NCBI GenBank assembly: GCA_947367855.1
Contig: CANBFE010000002.1
Coordinates: forward strand, 1-64,000
Origin: an uncultured Lachnospiraceae bacterium
GTDB lineage: Bacteria; Bacillota; Clostridia; Lachnospirales; Lachnospiraceae
Direction: 5' to 3'
Length of the DNA stretch: 64,000 nt
Positions within the stretch are counted from its first letter, which is position 1, and the number at the start of each line of letters is the position of its first letter. Shown here piece by piece: positions 34,317 through 43,343 of this stretch. The notes below the pieces were generated by a model, which was not told the DNA's origin, ran no database searches, and was given only the letters and a program-made list of their open reading frames with translations. A program made the position numbers and the translations under genes.

Positions 34317-35879
34317 ATGAGGAAAAGAAGCAGTGAAATGCTTTGGAGAATTTTTCTGTTTCTGCATGCACTGGGACTTGGCGCGGTAACCGTGCTGTGT
34401 GTCATGGAAACCCAGGACGGTATTTCCGCCTGGGCAATGACGTTCTGGCCATTGGCGGGAATAGCGGCTCTGGTAGGACTTGCCATGGCAGGAAGGAGGG
34501 TGGAGAGATTTCTGGAGCAACAGGAGAGATGGATGCTGCCCCTTTTCTTTATACTGTATACTTTTGGAATGCTGCGTCTGACGCTGCATTCCAGGGGAAT
34601 TCCCTACAATGACCATGCGGCTCTGATCCAGGGGGCAAAATACCTGGCCGGGCAGGCGGAGGAAATGAACTGGAACTATTTTGCCAGGTGGAACCACAAT
34701 ATTATGCCCATGCTGTTTTTGAGCTGTGTATTCCGGGTCGCGGACAGACTGCATATGATGGACGGGTATTATCTGGTGTTGGCGCTGAACTGTGTCCAGG
34801 TGCTGGCGGCGATGTACTGTGTGTACAGGCTGGGACGCAGGTATTCCAGATACGGCATTGTGTCCGCCTGGACGGGAATGCTTATGATGGCGGTGTTCCT
34901 TCCGGTTCTGGGACATGCGCAGGCCCTGTATACGGATGCTTTCAGCTACAGTCTGGGCATTGTGGCCTTCAGTGTCTGGCTCTGGGGATATGAGAGACGG
35001 AAGGAGGGAAAAAGGAACTGGCCAATGCTGATACTGGCAGGCGTCATCTGGGCCTTTGGCTTTGAGATGAAGGCCACGGTTATCATTTCCCTGCTGGCGG
35101 TGCTGATCTACCTGGTTCTGTCCGAGGACTGGAAGGAGGTTCTCAGGAATGCGGCAGGGCTTCTGACACCGGTAATTTTTACGGCCATTGCCTGCAGTCT
35201 CTATATCCGGACTCTTCCCGTCGCGGAATATCAGGATACCTGGGGAGTGCCCCAGATCGGATATTTTATCGGGGTCGGCCTGGAAGGAAACGGGGGCTTT
35301 GACATGGAATCGGAATATGTCCTGGGAGTCACCGGCATATGGGGGATGGAAAATAAGAAGGAGTTTTCCAGGAAATTCATTCTGGAACATCTGAACCGGT
35401 TCTGGGATTACGATCATGTTGTGTCGAAAGTCCGCTATAACTTTGCCACCGGCGTCATGCGGGCGGATGATTTTCTGATGGAGGCGCAGAACAACGGTTT
35501 TTTGTACAACTGTATTTCCTATAACGGTTTTTACCATGATACCTATCAGGTATGGGTGACGGCTTACTGGTATATGCTGTTGGAATGTACAGCCATGGCC
35601 TGTGTGCTTCTGGGCATACAGAAGGGGAAAACGGGACGCGGGGAGAGCCCTGCTGTGGTGGTACCCCTTGTGTCCGTCTGCGGCATCATGCTCTATGTGA
35701 TGCTGTTTGAGGCAAACAACCGTCAGCTTTACAACCATATTCCCATGATTTTCTGCGGGGCGAATATGGGAATGTGGCTTCTGGTGCAGACAGTGGAGGA
35801 AGGATTCAGGAAAGGAAAAAGCGGACAAAAAAGTGATTTGCGTTTTTGTGTTGAAAAGAAACGCAGTGATATGCTATAA
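34317..35879 (+). CDS. second polytopic GT-C-like membrane protein
   Basis: A 520-residue integral membrane protein with about 11 hydrophobic helices. It shares layout and motifs with the protein at 30715: an acidic motif near the first large loop (YNDHAALIQGAKYLAG), RWNHNIMPMLFLS, ALYTDAFSYSLGI and a C-terminal MLFEANNRQLYNHIPMI. These are GT-C-type features expected to use polyprenyl-phosphate sugars at the outer membrane face. GGGGGGAGGAAA precedes the ATG, 47 bases after the AICAR transformylase. The glnS promoter lies inside its 3' end. Confidence 0.72.
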   Translation: MRKRSSEMLWRIFLFLHALGLGAVTVLCVMETQDGISAWAMTFWPLAGIAALVGLAMAGRRVERFLEQQERWMLPLFFILYTFGMLRLTLHSRGIPYNDHAALIQGAKYLAGQAEEMNWNYFARWNHNIMPMLFLSCVFRVADRLHMMDGYYLVLALNCVQVLAAMYCVYRLGRRYSRYGIVSAWTGMLMMAVFLPVLGHAQALYTDAFSYSLGIVAFSVWLWGYERRKEGKRNWPMLILAGVIWAFGFEMKATVIISLLAVLIYLVLSEDWKEVLRNAAGLLTPVIFTAIACSLYIRTLPVAEYQDTWGVPQIGYFIGVGLEGNGGFDMESEYVLGVTGIWGMENKKEFSRKFILEHLNRFWDYDHVVSKVRYNFATGVMRADDFLMEAQNNGFLYNCISYNGFYHDTYQVWVTAYWYMLLECTAMACVLLGIQKGKTGRGESPAVVVPLVSVCGIMLYVMLFEANNRQLYNHIPMIFCGANMGMWLLVQTVEEGFRKGKSGQKSDLRFCVEKKRSDML

Positions 35880-35880
35880 T
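35851..35880 (+). promoter_or_regulatory. glnS promoter
   Basis: TTGAAA at 35851-35856 and TATAAT at 35875-35880 are separated by 18 bases, overlapping the end of the preceding membrane protein gene. Confidence 0.7.
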
Positions 35881-35917
35881 GGGCCTATGTGTATGCAGGA
35901 AAGGTAAGGACAGACAA

Positions 35918-37582
35918 ATGAGCGAGTCAGAATCGAAGAATTTTATTGAATTGTTGATTGATAAAGATCTGGAGGAGGGGGTGTACGACAGGGTGCATAC
36001 CCGTTTTCCGCCGGAGCCAAACGGATATCTGCACATCGGGCATGCCAAGTCAATTCTCCTGAATTACGGTCTGGCGCAGAAGTATAACGGAAAATTCAAC
36101 ATGCGTTTTGACGATACCAATCCCACAAAGGAGGATGTGGAATTTGTGGAGTCCATAAAAGCCGATATTCAGTGGCTTGGGGCCGACTGGGAGGACCGGC
36201 TTTTCTTTGCCTCCGATTATTTTGAACAGATGTATGAGGCTGCGGTAAAGCTGATCAGAAAAGGGAAGGCCTATGTGTCCGATCTGACTGCAGAGCAGAT
36301 TCGGGAGTACCGGGGAAGTCTGACGGAACCCGGCAGGGAAGACCCCTGCAATGCCCGCAGTGTGGAGGAGAATCTGCGCCTTTTCAGGGAGATGCGGGAA
36401 GGTAAGTACGCAGACGGTGAAAAGGTGCTCCGCGCCCGGATTGATATGGCTTCGCCGAATATTAATATGCGGGATCCCGTTATTTACAGAGTGGCCCATA
36501 TGAGCCACCATAATACAGGGGACGCCTGGTGCATATATCCGATGTATGATTTTGCCCATCCCATTGAGGATGCCATTGAGGGAATCACTCATTCCATCTG
36601 TACCCTGGAGTTTGAGGACCACAGGCCTCTTTATGACTGGGTTGTAAGGGAACTGGAGTATCCCGTGCCTCCCAGGCAGATCGAGTTCGCCAAGCTGTAT
36701 CTGAAGAATGTGGTTACCGGAAAGCGTTACATCAAGAAGCTGGTGGAGGAGAAAATCGTGGACGGTTGGGATGATCCCAGGCTTGTGTCCATAGCGGCTC
36801 TGCGGCGCAGGGGATTCACGCCTGAGTCAATCCGTATGTTTGTGGAGCTCTGCGGGGTTGCCAAGGCCCATTCCATTGCGGATTATGCTATGCTTGAATA
36901 CTGTATCCGGGAGGATCTGAAGACAAAGGCGCCCAGGATGATGGCTGTCCTGGATCCTGTAAAACTGGTAATCGACAACTACCCGGAGGGGCAGTCGGAA
37001 ATGCTGACAGCGGGCAATAATCCGGAGAACGAGGCTCTGGGCAGCAGGGAGATTCCGTTTGGAAGGGAGCTGTATATTGAGCGGGAAGACTTTATGGAGG
37101 AGCCCCCCAAAAAGTATTTCAGAATGTTCCCGGGCAATGAAGTACGGCTTATGAACGCCTATTTTGTGAAATGTACAGGCTGTGTGAAGGACGAATCGGG
37201 AAGGGTTACGGAGGTGCACTGTACCTATGACCCGGCTTCCAGGGGAGGAAACAGCCCGGATGGGAGAAAGGTGAAGGGAACCATCCACTGGGTGGCGGCA
37301 GACACCTCGGTCCGGGCGGAAGTAAGGCTGTATGAGAACATCATCGATGAGGAGAAGGGGGTATACAATGAGGACGGCAGTTTGAACCTGAATCCCGATT
37401 CTCTGACAGTTCTGCAGGACTGCCGCCTGGAACCTGCTTTTGCGGGGGCAGTGAGTCCGGACCGCTTTCAGTTTGTCAGACAGGGTTTCTTTTGTGTGGA
37501 TGCAAAGGATTCCAGGCCGGATGCCCTTGTCTTTAACAGGATTGTGTCCCTGAAAAGTTCTTTTGTGCTGCCGAAGGCATAG
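35918..37582 (+). CDS. glnS: glutaminyl-tRNA synthetase
   Basis: A 554-residue class I synthetase charging tRNA-Gln directly. The start at 35918 follows AGGAAAGGTAAGGA. The HIGH motif is in PPEPNGYLHIGHAKSI; RFDDTNPTKED and GWDDPRLVSI are typical of GlnRS. The KMSKS equivalent is divergent (VVTGKRYIKKLV). The C-terminal anticodon-binding beta-barrels are complete. Many Firmicutes instead use GatCAB, so GlnRS here is probably an old acquisition shared by related Clostridia. Confidence 0.95.
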   Translation: MSESESKNFIELLIDKDLEEGVYDRVHTRFPPEPNGYLHIGHAKSILLNYGLAQKYNGKFNMRFDDTNPTKEDVEFVESIKADIQWLGADWEDRLFFASDYFEQMYEAAVKLIRKGKAYVSDLTAEQIREYRGSLTEPGREDPCNARSVEENLRLFREMREGKYADGEKVLRARIDMASPNINMRDPVIYRVAHMSHHNTGDAWCIYPMYDFAHPIEDAIEGITHSICTLEFEDHRPLYDWVVRELEYPVPPRQIEFAKLYLKNVVTGKRYIKKLVEEKIVDGWDDPRLVSIAALRRRGFTPESIRMFVELCGVAKAHSIADYAMLEYCIREDLKTKAPRMMAVLDPVKLVIDNYPEGQSEMLTAGNNPENEALGSREIPFGRELYIEREDFMEEPPKKYFRMFPGNEVRLMNAYFVKCTGCVKDESGRVTEVHCTYDPASRGGNSPDGRKVKGTIHWVAADTSVRAEVRLYENIIDEEKGVYNEDGSLNLNPDSLTVLQDCRLEPAFAGAVSPDRFQFVRQGFFCVDAKDSRPDALVFNRIVSLKSSFVLPKA

Positions 37583-37667
37583 GGAGTGTTTATAAAGGCC
37601 GCGCAGGAAACGCAGCGGCGGGTTGTCGCCGGGAGGTGGGGAAGGCTTCCACGGATGGAGGGAAAGT

Positions 37668-38516
37668 ATGGGGATTTTTTCGGGTTTGAAAAGTTTAGGC
37701 CTTGGGAATATGGAGGAGATGGATCTCTTTGAAGAGCCTAAAAAGGAAGAGGCAAAAGCGAAAGCAGCAGCCGTTGCTCCGGCCAGACCCCAGGAGAAGG
37801 ATCTGATCTACGACAGATCTTTTGTATGCCCGGTGTGTGACAGCCATTTTACGGCAAAGATCATGAAATCCAGCAAGGCAAGGCTGCTGGGGACAGATCA
37901 GGATCTCAGGGCCAGGTATGAGGGGATTGATGCCGTAAAGTATGATGTGGTGATGTGTCCGGTATGCGCCTATGCTGCGCTGATCCGTTTCTTTACAAGC
38001 GTGACTTCATCACAGGCCAGGCTGATCAGGGAAAAGATCAGCCAGAAGGTGACTCTGACGGAATATGTGGAAGAGACCTACAGCTATGAGCAGGCCATGG
38101 AACGCTATAAGCTGGCCCTGGTAAATGCTGTGGTAAAACGATCAAAAGCGAGTGAAAAAGCGTACATATGTCTGAAGACGGCATGGCTTTTGAGAGGTTA
38201 CGGGGAGAGTCTGCGGGAAAAGGAAGACTGCGACGAGAAGAAGGTGGAGGCAATGGCCAGGCAGGAAGAAGAATATCTGGAAAATGCCTACAAAGGTTTT
38301 TCCGAGGCCAGGCAGAGCGAGATGTTTCCCATCTGCGGTATGAATACAGTGACTGTGGATTATCTGGTGGCAGTGCTGGCAGTCCGGTTTAAGGACTATG
38401 GTGTGGCTACAAAGCTTCTGAGCGCAGTGATTACCTCACCGGGAGCAAATGTCCGTATCAAGGACCGGGCCCGGGATATGAAGGACCAGGTAATGCGGGA
38501 ACTGAAGTCAAAATAG
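37668..38516 (+). CDS. DUF2225 domain-containing protein
   Basis: A 282-residue cytosolic protein. ATG at 37668 follows GGAGGGAAAG. After an acidic Ala/Lys linker (residues ~20-45) it has two CxxC pairs, CPVCDSHF and CPVCAYAA, forming a probable zinc ribbon. A helical TPR-like region follows (YEQAMERYKLALVNAVVKRS ... ITSPGANVRIKDRARDMKDQ), as in DUF2225. The function is unknown. Context (glnS upstream) gives no clue. Confidence 0.85.
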   Translation: MGIFSGLKSLGLGNMEEMDLFEEPKKEEAKAKAAAVAPARPQEKDLIYDRSFVCPVCDSHFTAKIMKSSKARLLGTDQDLRARYEGIDAVKYDVVMCPVCAYAALIRFFTSVTSSQARLIREKISQKVTLTEYVEETYSYEQAMERYKLALVNAVVKRSKASEKAYICLKTAWLLRGYGESLREKEDCDEKKVEAMARQEEEYLENAYKGFSEARQSEMFPICGMNTVTVDYLVAVLAVRFKDYGVATKLLSAVITSPGANVRIKDRARDMKDQVMRELKSK

Positions 38517-38539
38517 AATCAGATCCATGGAAAATCAGG

Positions 38540-38613
38540 GCGGGGAAGCTTCCGGCAGAGGAGAGGCTTCCCCGCATATGTCTGCGCAAAAAACAAAAAG
38601 CCGCTGAGCGGCT
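38540..38613. terminator. back-to-back terminators between convergent genes
   Basis: A 10-bp perfect stem GCGGGGAAGC (38540-38549) / GCTTCCCCGC (38566-38575) lies after the DUF2225 gene. A second hairpin AGCCGCT-G-AGCGGCT (38599-38613) is followed on the minus strand by TTTTTGTTTTTTG, making it a good terminator for the minus-strand gene ending at 38619. Confidence 0.75.
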
Positions 38614-38618
38614 CTTTG

Positions 38619-38975
38619 TCAGGATTCTGTGATAGGAGGTTCTTCTTCTGAGCTGTCTTCCTCATCGAAGAATTCCTCAACGGTTTCCTCTGCCTTCTCT
38701 TCAGCCACCTGTTCGGCCAGGGGGGTGAAAGAATCGGTCTCGGGAGTATCGGAGGAGGGTTCTTCAGTGACAGTCTGTTCCGTGGTGTCGGAATTCAACG
38801 GAACGTAGCTGCGGGAGGAATCGGAATCCTTTTCCGCGTCATCGCTGAAATCATCATAGTCTTCCTCATGCTCATCCGGCAGGGACAGCTTTTTCCGCGC
38901 AAAGTACAACAGCGCGCCTGCGGCAGAACCGACGGCAGCAGTCAAAAACAGGGCTTTTCGAAATTTCTTGGACAT
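38619..38975 (-). CDS. acidic single-pass membrane protein, hypothetical
   Basis: A 118-residue protein. ATG at 38975 follows AAAGGAG. One N-terminal hydrophobic helix (KALFLTAAVGSAAGALLYFARKKL) precedes a very acidic tail with Asp/Glu/Ser/Thr clusters (EEDYDDFSDDAEKDSDSS; EEFFDEEDSSEEEPPITES). It is low complexity, so homology cannot be judged. It resembles small YtxH-like anchored proteins in topology only. Confidence 0.65.
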   Translation of the reverse strand: MSKKFRKALFLTAAVGSAAGALLYFARKKLSLPDEHEEDYDDFSDDAEKDSDSSRSYVPLNSDTTEQTVTEEPSSDTPETDSFTPLAEQVAEEKAEETVEEFFDEEDSSEEEPPITES

Positions 38976-39108
38976 AAGCAACTCCTTTCAGGTGTTTTTT
39001 GGTAATCGTTCCAATTAGATATTAATACTATTTTGCAGTTTTGAAAAGGGAATATGCGTAATTTTACTAAAAATTTATGAATTGCTTATCATTTGGAAGG
39101 AGACATGT

Positions 39109-39114
39109 TATAAT
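39109..39114 (+). promoter_or_regulatory. -10 element for the TetR gene
   Basis: TATAAT 37 bases before the regulator start. The -35 is weak (TTATCA, 17 bases upstream). Confidence 0.45.
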
Positions 39115-39150
39115 GGGGAAGAACCGGAACAGTACAATAGGAGAGAACGC

Positions 39151-39753
39151 ATGAACAGCAAATTTTTTGACCTGAAAAAAGAGAAGCAGGACAGAATGAT
39201 AAACGCCGCCCTGAAGGTTTTTGCAACCCAGGGTTACCGTCATGGCAGCACCGATGACATTGTCCGGGAGGCTGCTGTCAGCAAGGGGCTGTTGTTTCAC
39301 TATTTTGGCAATAAGCTCGGGGTGTATCATTTTGTATATGACTACAGCGTCAGGTACATGAATCTGGAACTGCGTTCGGTGGTGGATCCGGAGGAGACGG
39401 ACCTGTTTATGGTTATAAAGCAGATGGAACGGGCCAGAATGCATGCCATGAGGGGATATCCCTTTATGCAGCAGTTTCTGAACCGTTCCCTGTCGGAAGA
39501 TTCCTATGAAGCCCTCCTGGCCGTGGAAGAAAAGAAGAATGCCCTGGAGGAGACCTGTTCCGCCATAGATGCCCGGATAGACTATGCCGCCCTGCCCGGG
39601 GGGACAGATGGGCGGAAACTTCGGAAAATGTTGGATTTCACTATTAAGGGGCTGATGACGGAGCGGTTTCAGGATGCCTCTTTTCAGCCGGAGATGCTCT
39701 ATGAGGAAATCTGCGACTATGTGGACATGGTGAGGAAGATTCTGTACAGATAG
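39151..39753 (+). CDS. TetR/AcrR family transcriptional regulator
   Basis: A 200-residue DNA-binding repressor. ATG at 39151 follows AGGAGAG. The N-terminal helix-turn-helix (RMINAALKVFATQGYRHGSTDDIVREAAVSKGLLFHYFGNKLGVYHFVYD) is canonical for the family. The C-terminal ligand domain is unassigned. No efflux gene is adjacent; the nearest neighbour is the convergent DUF6062 gene. The target is unknown. Confidence 0.92.
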   Translation: MNSKFFDLKKEKQDRMINAALKVFATQGYRHGSTDDIVREAAVSKGLLFHYFGNKLGVYHFVYDYSVRYMNLELRSVVDPEETDLFMVIKQMERARMHAMRGYPFMQQFLNRSLSEDSYEALLAVEEKKNALEETCSAIDARIDYAALPGGTDGRKLRKMLDFTIKGLMTERFQDASFQPEMLYEEICDYVDMVRKILYR

Positions 39754-39766
39754 CGTTCCGGTCAGC

Positions 39767-40528
39767 CTACTTGCTCATCTGATAGGGGACGTCTGCGGGA
39801 TAGCCGCCCTTCAGCTTCTGCATGCCCCGTTGGATGGCGTCCCTGGAGTTCTTCCAGTCTGCGTCCTTATTGCGGTAGTCAAACTTTTCCACCATCCATG
39901 CCACGTCCTCGGCCACACGCTGCATGTTGCGCTCCATCAGGGAAAATACGAGAGGATAGAATTCCTCTTTTCCGGTGTTGGAGAGCCGGCTGTCTGCCGC
40001 CTCGCAGAGGTCGCCGAAGTGATGCAGGCAGAAACCTTTGCCTTCTTTTATTTTTTTCTGAAATTCCTCATCCTGTTTCCATAGATAGAAGAATGTATCC
40101 ATATACCGTTCATAGGTATCCTTAAAATGGCTGCAGATATAGCAGGAAGATTCCTTTTCCTGAACCCACATGCCTATGGCATTGGAGGACTCGGCGGCTT
40201 TGCGGAATTTGTCCTTAAGGGTGGTTTTGGAGGGCTTGAAGCGGGCAAATTCATTCTTCATCTCCCCGATGACTTTTTGATAGTGGGTTTTCAGGATCCA
40301 GGCATTTCCCAGGGTATTGCCATAGTCAAACATTTTCTTGAAATGCTGCCTGCAGAAGCCTGCTTTGTCCGTCATCTCCCGGATGTCGGCTTCCATGTAG
40401 GAGGAGCCGCTGCCCAGACAAAAATCCAGAAGATCCTGCTCCACGCTCCTCTCAATATAGCAGAAGGGGCATTCGTCATTGGCATTTACGGCATCGTTTA
40501 AGGGAATCGTGTATAATTGTTCTTTCAT
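39767..40528 (-). CDS. DUF6062 family protein
   Basis: A 253-residue cytosolic protein with two similar halves. Each half has a CxxC pair and a Cys-His motif (CPFC at ~20 with GFCRQH, then CYIC with GFCLHH), so two metal sites or disulfide-type centres are likely. This pattern fits DUF6062, a family common in Clostridia with no established function. It converges with the TetR gene and diverges from the O-acetylation pair. Confidence 0.8.
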   Translation of the reverse strand: MKEQLYTIPLNDAVNANDECPFCYIERSVEQDLLDFCLGSGSSYMEADIREMTDKAGFCRQHFKKMFDYGNTLGNAWILKTHYQKVIGEMKNEFARFKPSKTTLKDKFRKAAESSNAIGMWVQEKESSCYICSHFKDTYERYMDTFFYLWKQDEEFQKKIKEGKGFCLHHFGDLCEAADSRLSNTGKEEFYPLVFSLMERNMQRVAEDVAWMVEKFDYRNKDADWKNSRDAIQRGMQKLKGGYPADVPYQMSK

Positions 40529-40733
40529 GCTTTGTCCTTTCCGAAAGCTGTTAAGACATTTCGCAGCTCGTCATCCCCTTTATTCTATCATAGTCAGGCG
40601 TGCAGTTCCATTAAATTTTATGTAAATTTCCGGAAAGCCTGCAATTGCTGCCTTTTATGGGAGGGGGTTTTAATTCTTACATAATTGCTACGTTTTTGTA
40701 ACAATTTGGAAGGTAAAATTAAGATTTTTTTAG

Positions 40734-40762
40734 TTGTCAACTGCCCCCGGACAGGATAGTAT
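40734..40762 (+). promoter_or_regulatory. promoter of the O-acetyltransferase pair
   Basis: TTGTCA at 40734-40739 and TAGTAT at 40757-40762 with a 17-base spacer, 34 bases before the MBOAT start. Confidence 0.6.
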
Positions 40763-40795
40763 ATTATTATAAAGCAACGAAAGATGTGATGATTC

Positions 40796-42160
40796 TTGAT
40801 ATTCAGCAGTATAGAATTCTTGCTCTTCTTTCTTCCGCTTTTTATGGCAGTATACAGCCTGACTCCGAAAAGGAATAAAAATGTGACGCTTCTGTCAGGA
40901 AGCTTGCTTTTTTATGCCCATGGAGAGCCCGGGCACCTGCTGCTGCTCCTGATTTCGGTACTGGTAAATTACCTGTTCGGGCTTCATCTGGAGCAAAGGG
41001 GAAGAAAGAGAGGCAGAAGGTTAAGACGGATTTTATTTGTTACAGCTCTGACTTATAATGTGGGGCTTCTGGCATACTTTAAATACGGATCAGGCAGTCC
41101 TGGACTGCCTCCCGGCATCAGCTTCTACACATTCCAGATCTTATCCTATCTGACGGATGTGTACAGGGGGGAGCAGAAAAGGGAGGAGTCCTTTCTGAAA
41201 CTGGCAGGCTATATCACCATGTTTCCCCAGCTGTTGTCCGGTCCCCTTGTGGGCTATGGGGAAATCCGGAGCCGCCTGGGGGAAAGGGAGTTTTCGGCAG
41301 ACAGTGTCCAGGAGGGGCTGAAACTGTTTACCATGGGGCTGGCCGCCAAGGTTCTGCTGGCTGACCGGATCGGGCTGTTGTGGCAGGAGGTGCAGGTTAC
41401 GGGCTTTGAAAGCATTTCCACGCCGTTGGCATGGATTGCAGCGGCAGCCTTTTCCATGAAGATCTACTTTGACTTTTACGGATATTCCCTAATGGCGGCC
41501 GGGTTGGGGCGGATGCTTGGATTTGAGCTTCCGGAGAACTTCCGGAATCCCTACATGGCCTCCTCGGTCCGTGATTTTTACAGGAGATGGCATATGTCAC
41601 TGGGCAGATGGTTTACGAAATATGTCTATATTCCCCTGGGCGGAAACCGCAGAGGGGAGTTTCGGACAGGGTGCAATCTGCTGGCAGTCTGGGTGCTGAC
41701 CTCGGTTTGGCATGGGAGTACGGCCAATTTCCTGATCTGGGGCATGCTGCTTTGGCTGGCCATCGTAGTTGAGAGGCAGCTGAAGGCATGGGGGGCAGGC
41801 AGATGGCTGGAGAAAGGCCCGGCCCGGATGCTGCCCCACCTCTATGTATGTGCATTTATTCCTGTCACATGGATGTGTTTTGCCATCACGGATATCAGTC
41901 AGCTTCAGATTTACCTGGGAAGAATGTTTCATATCATTCCCAGCCAGGCTGTGGGGGTTGGGGACTGGCAGAAGGCGTTGTCGGATTATGGGAGCCTGTT
42001 GGCGGCAGGTGCCTTTGCCTGTACGCCTGCAGTCCGCAATCTGTTCCGGAAACTGAAGGATACGCTGCCCGGAATAATGATTCTGGCCGCGTTGTTCTGG
42101 CTGTGCGTCTGGAGGCTGCAGGTGGAGGGACATAATCCGTTTATGTACCTGCAGTTTTAG
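40796..42160 (+). CDS. MBOAT family O-acyltransferase
   Basis: A 454-residue integral membrane acyltransferase resembling AlgI and DltB. It begins IFSSIEFLLFFLPLFMAVY. The MBOAT core RDFYRRWHMSLGRWFTKYVYIPLGGNRRG and the catalytic-His segment SVWHGSTANFLIWG are intact. It moves an acyl group (probably acetyl) across the membrane to an extracellular polymer, acting with the SGNH protein encoded next. The start appears to be TTG at 40796, since an in-frame stop lies at 40790-40792. The ribosome site is weak, which is odd for the first gene of an operon. Confidence 0.92.
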   Translation: MIFSSIEFLLFFLPLFMAVYSLTPKRNKNVTLLSGSLLFYAHGEPGHLLLLLISVLVNYLFGLHLEQRGRKRGRRLRRILFVTALTYNVGLLAYFKYGSGSPGLPPGISFYTFQILSYLTDVYRGEQKREESFLKLAGYITMFPQLLSGPLVGYGEIRSRLGEREFSADSVQEGLKLFTMGLAAKVLLADRIGLLWQEVQVTGFESISTPLAWIAAAAFSMKIYFDFYGYSLMAAGLGRMLGFELPENFRNPYMASSVRDFYRRWHMSLGRWFTKYVYIPLGGNRRGEFRTGCNLLAVWVLTSVWHGSTANFLIWGMLLWLAIVVERQLKAWGAGRWLEKGPARMLPHLYVCAFIPVTWMCFAITDISQLQIYLGRMFHIIPSQAVGVGDWQKALSDYGSLLAAGAFACTPAVRNLFRKLKDTLPGIMILAALFWLCVWRLQVEGHNPFMYLQF

Positions 42161-42221
42161 AGCCCGTGGAAGACCGGACCTGGATGAGGGGAATGGTATA
42201 TGGAAAATCAGGTGGATAACT

Positions 42222-43343
42222 ATGAAGTGGTTGAAAAAATGGTGTTATTTGATTTTATTTGCTGTGGCGGGACTGGTGTATCTGACTTTTGTGGACGACT
42301 GGCAGATTTATGCGGGGCCTTTGGAGCAGGTGAAGGAGTGGTGCCGCGGGCTGGAGGCAGGAAAATTTCTTCTGGCTGACGGCGCGGCAGAGTCCCGGGA
42401 TGGTACGGAGAAACCGGCGGAAGACGGGGAGAATGTTTCCGGGGGCGGCTCTGTTGGCGCGCCAGGGGAGGCAGATGGCAGCGGTGCGGAAATTCCGGGC
42501 GAGAGCGGAGCGCAGGAGGGAAGCGGGTCTGCAGCCCCGGAAGCGGATTCGGGAGGCATGTCCGGGACGGAAGCGTCCGGCGGAGAAGCGGGAGGCAGTT
42601 CTGAGGTGTCTGGAGGAGCGCCTGGAAGCGGGAGCGGAAACGTGTCCGGGACGGAAGAACCCGGCGGAGAAGCGGGAGGCAGCTCAGAAGTGTCCGTAGG
42701 AGAGCCTGGAAGCGGGAGCGTAGAAGTGTCCGGAACGGAGGCGCAGTACACTACAGTGGAGGATGATTATTTTGCGGATGCCGTGTTTATTGGGGATTCC
42801 AGGACGGTAGGCATGTTTGAATACGGAGGACTGGAGGAGACAGCGGCCTTTTACGCTTCCACCGGATTGACAGTATATAAGATGTTTGAAGCCCAGATCG
42901 TGCAGGTTCCGGGGGAGCGGAAAAAGATAACCGTGGAGGAGGCCCTCCAACAGAACAGCTTTGGAAAAATATACCTGATGATAGGCATCAATGAGATGGG
43001 AACCGGGACTGTGGAAAGTTTTCTGGAAAAATATCAGGAAGTAGTGAACCATCTCAAAGAGCTGCAGCCGGATGCGGTTATTTATCTGCAGGCCATTATC
43101 AAGGTAACCACGGAGCGCTCAGCCCAGGGAGACTATATCAGCAATGAGGGTATTATAGAGCGGAATGAGGGAATCGCGAAGCTAGCGGATAACGAGAAGG
43201 TTTTCTTCCTGGACGTGAATCCGCTGATCTGTGACGAGACAGGCGGGATGATACCGGAGTATACCTTTGACGGTGTTCATCTGAAGGCAAAGTATATCGA
43301 AATATGGAAAGATTATTTGAAGTCTCATGCAATATCTTCTTGA
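42222..43343 (+). CDS. membrane-anchored SGNH hydrolase-type acetyltransferase
   Basis: A 373-residue protein. One N-terminal membrane helix (KKWCYLILFAVAGLVYLTF) is followed by a Gly/Ser/Glu-rich linker of ~110 residues with 28-residue repeats, then a SGNH domain. Block I is DAVFIGDSRTVGM; the GxxE/N block is MIGINEMG; the C-terminal Asp-His pair is DGVHLK. It is probably the extracellular partner of the MBOAT protein, completing O-acetylation of a wall polysaccharide. AGGTGG precedes the ATG. The target polymer is unknown. Confidence 0.85.
   Translation: MKWLKKWCYLILFAVAGLVYLTFVDDWQIYAGPLEQVKEWCRGLEAGKFLLADGAAESRDGTEKPAEDGENVSGGGSVGAPGEADGSGAEIPGESGAQEGSGSAAPEADSGGMSGTEASGGEAGGSSEVSGGAPGSGSGNVSGTEEPGGEAGGSSEVSVGEPGSGSVEVSGTEAQYTTVEDDYFADAVFIGDSRTVGMFEYGGLEETAAFYASTGLTVYKMFEAQIVQVPGERKKITVEEALQQNSFGKIYLMIGINEMGTGTVESFLEKYQEVVNHLKELQPDAVIYLQAIIKVTTERSAQGDYISNEGIIERNEGIAKLADNEKVFFLDVNPLICDETGGMIPEYTFDGVHLKAKYIEIWKDYLKSHAISS
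42561..42728 (+). repeat. 84-bp tandem repeat in the SGNH linker
   Basis: Two imperfect 84-base units with a third partial copy: TCCGGGACGG recurs at 42561 and 42645, and TCCGGAACGG at 42729. Each unit codes for 28 residues of Gly/Ser/Glu-rich linker (SGTE ... GGEAGGSSEVS ... PGSGS). Confidence 0.8.

Noticed and set aside
34266..35828. 520-residue antisense frame opposite the second GT-C-like gene
   Set aside because: It is His/Gln-rich without motifs, while the sense strand has a ribosome site, membrane helices and GT-C-type motifs.
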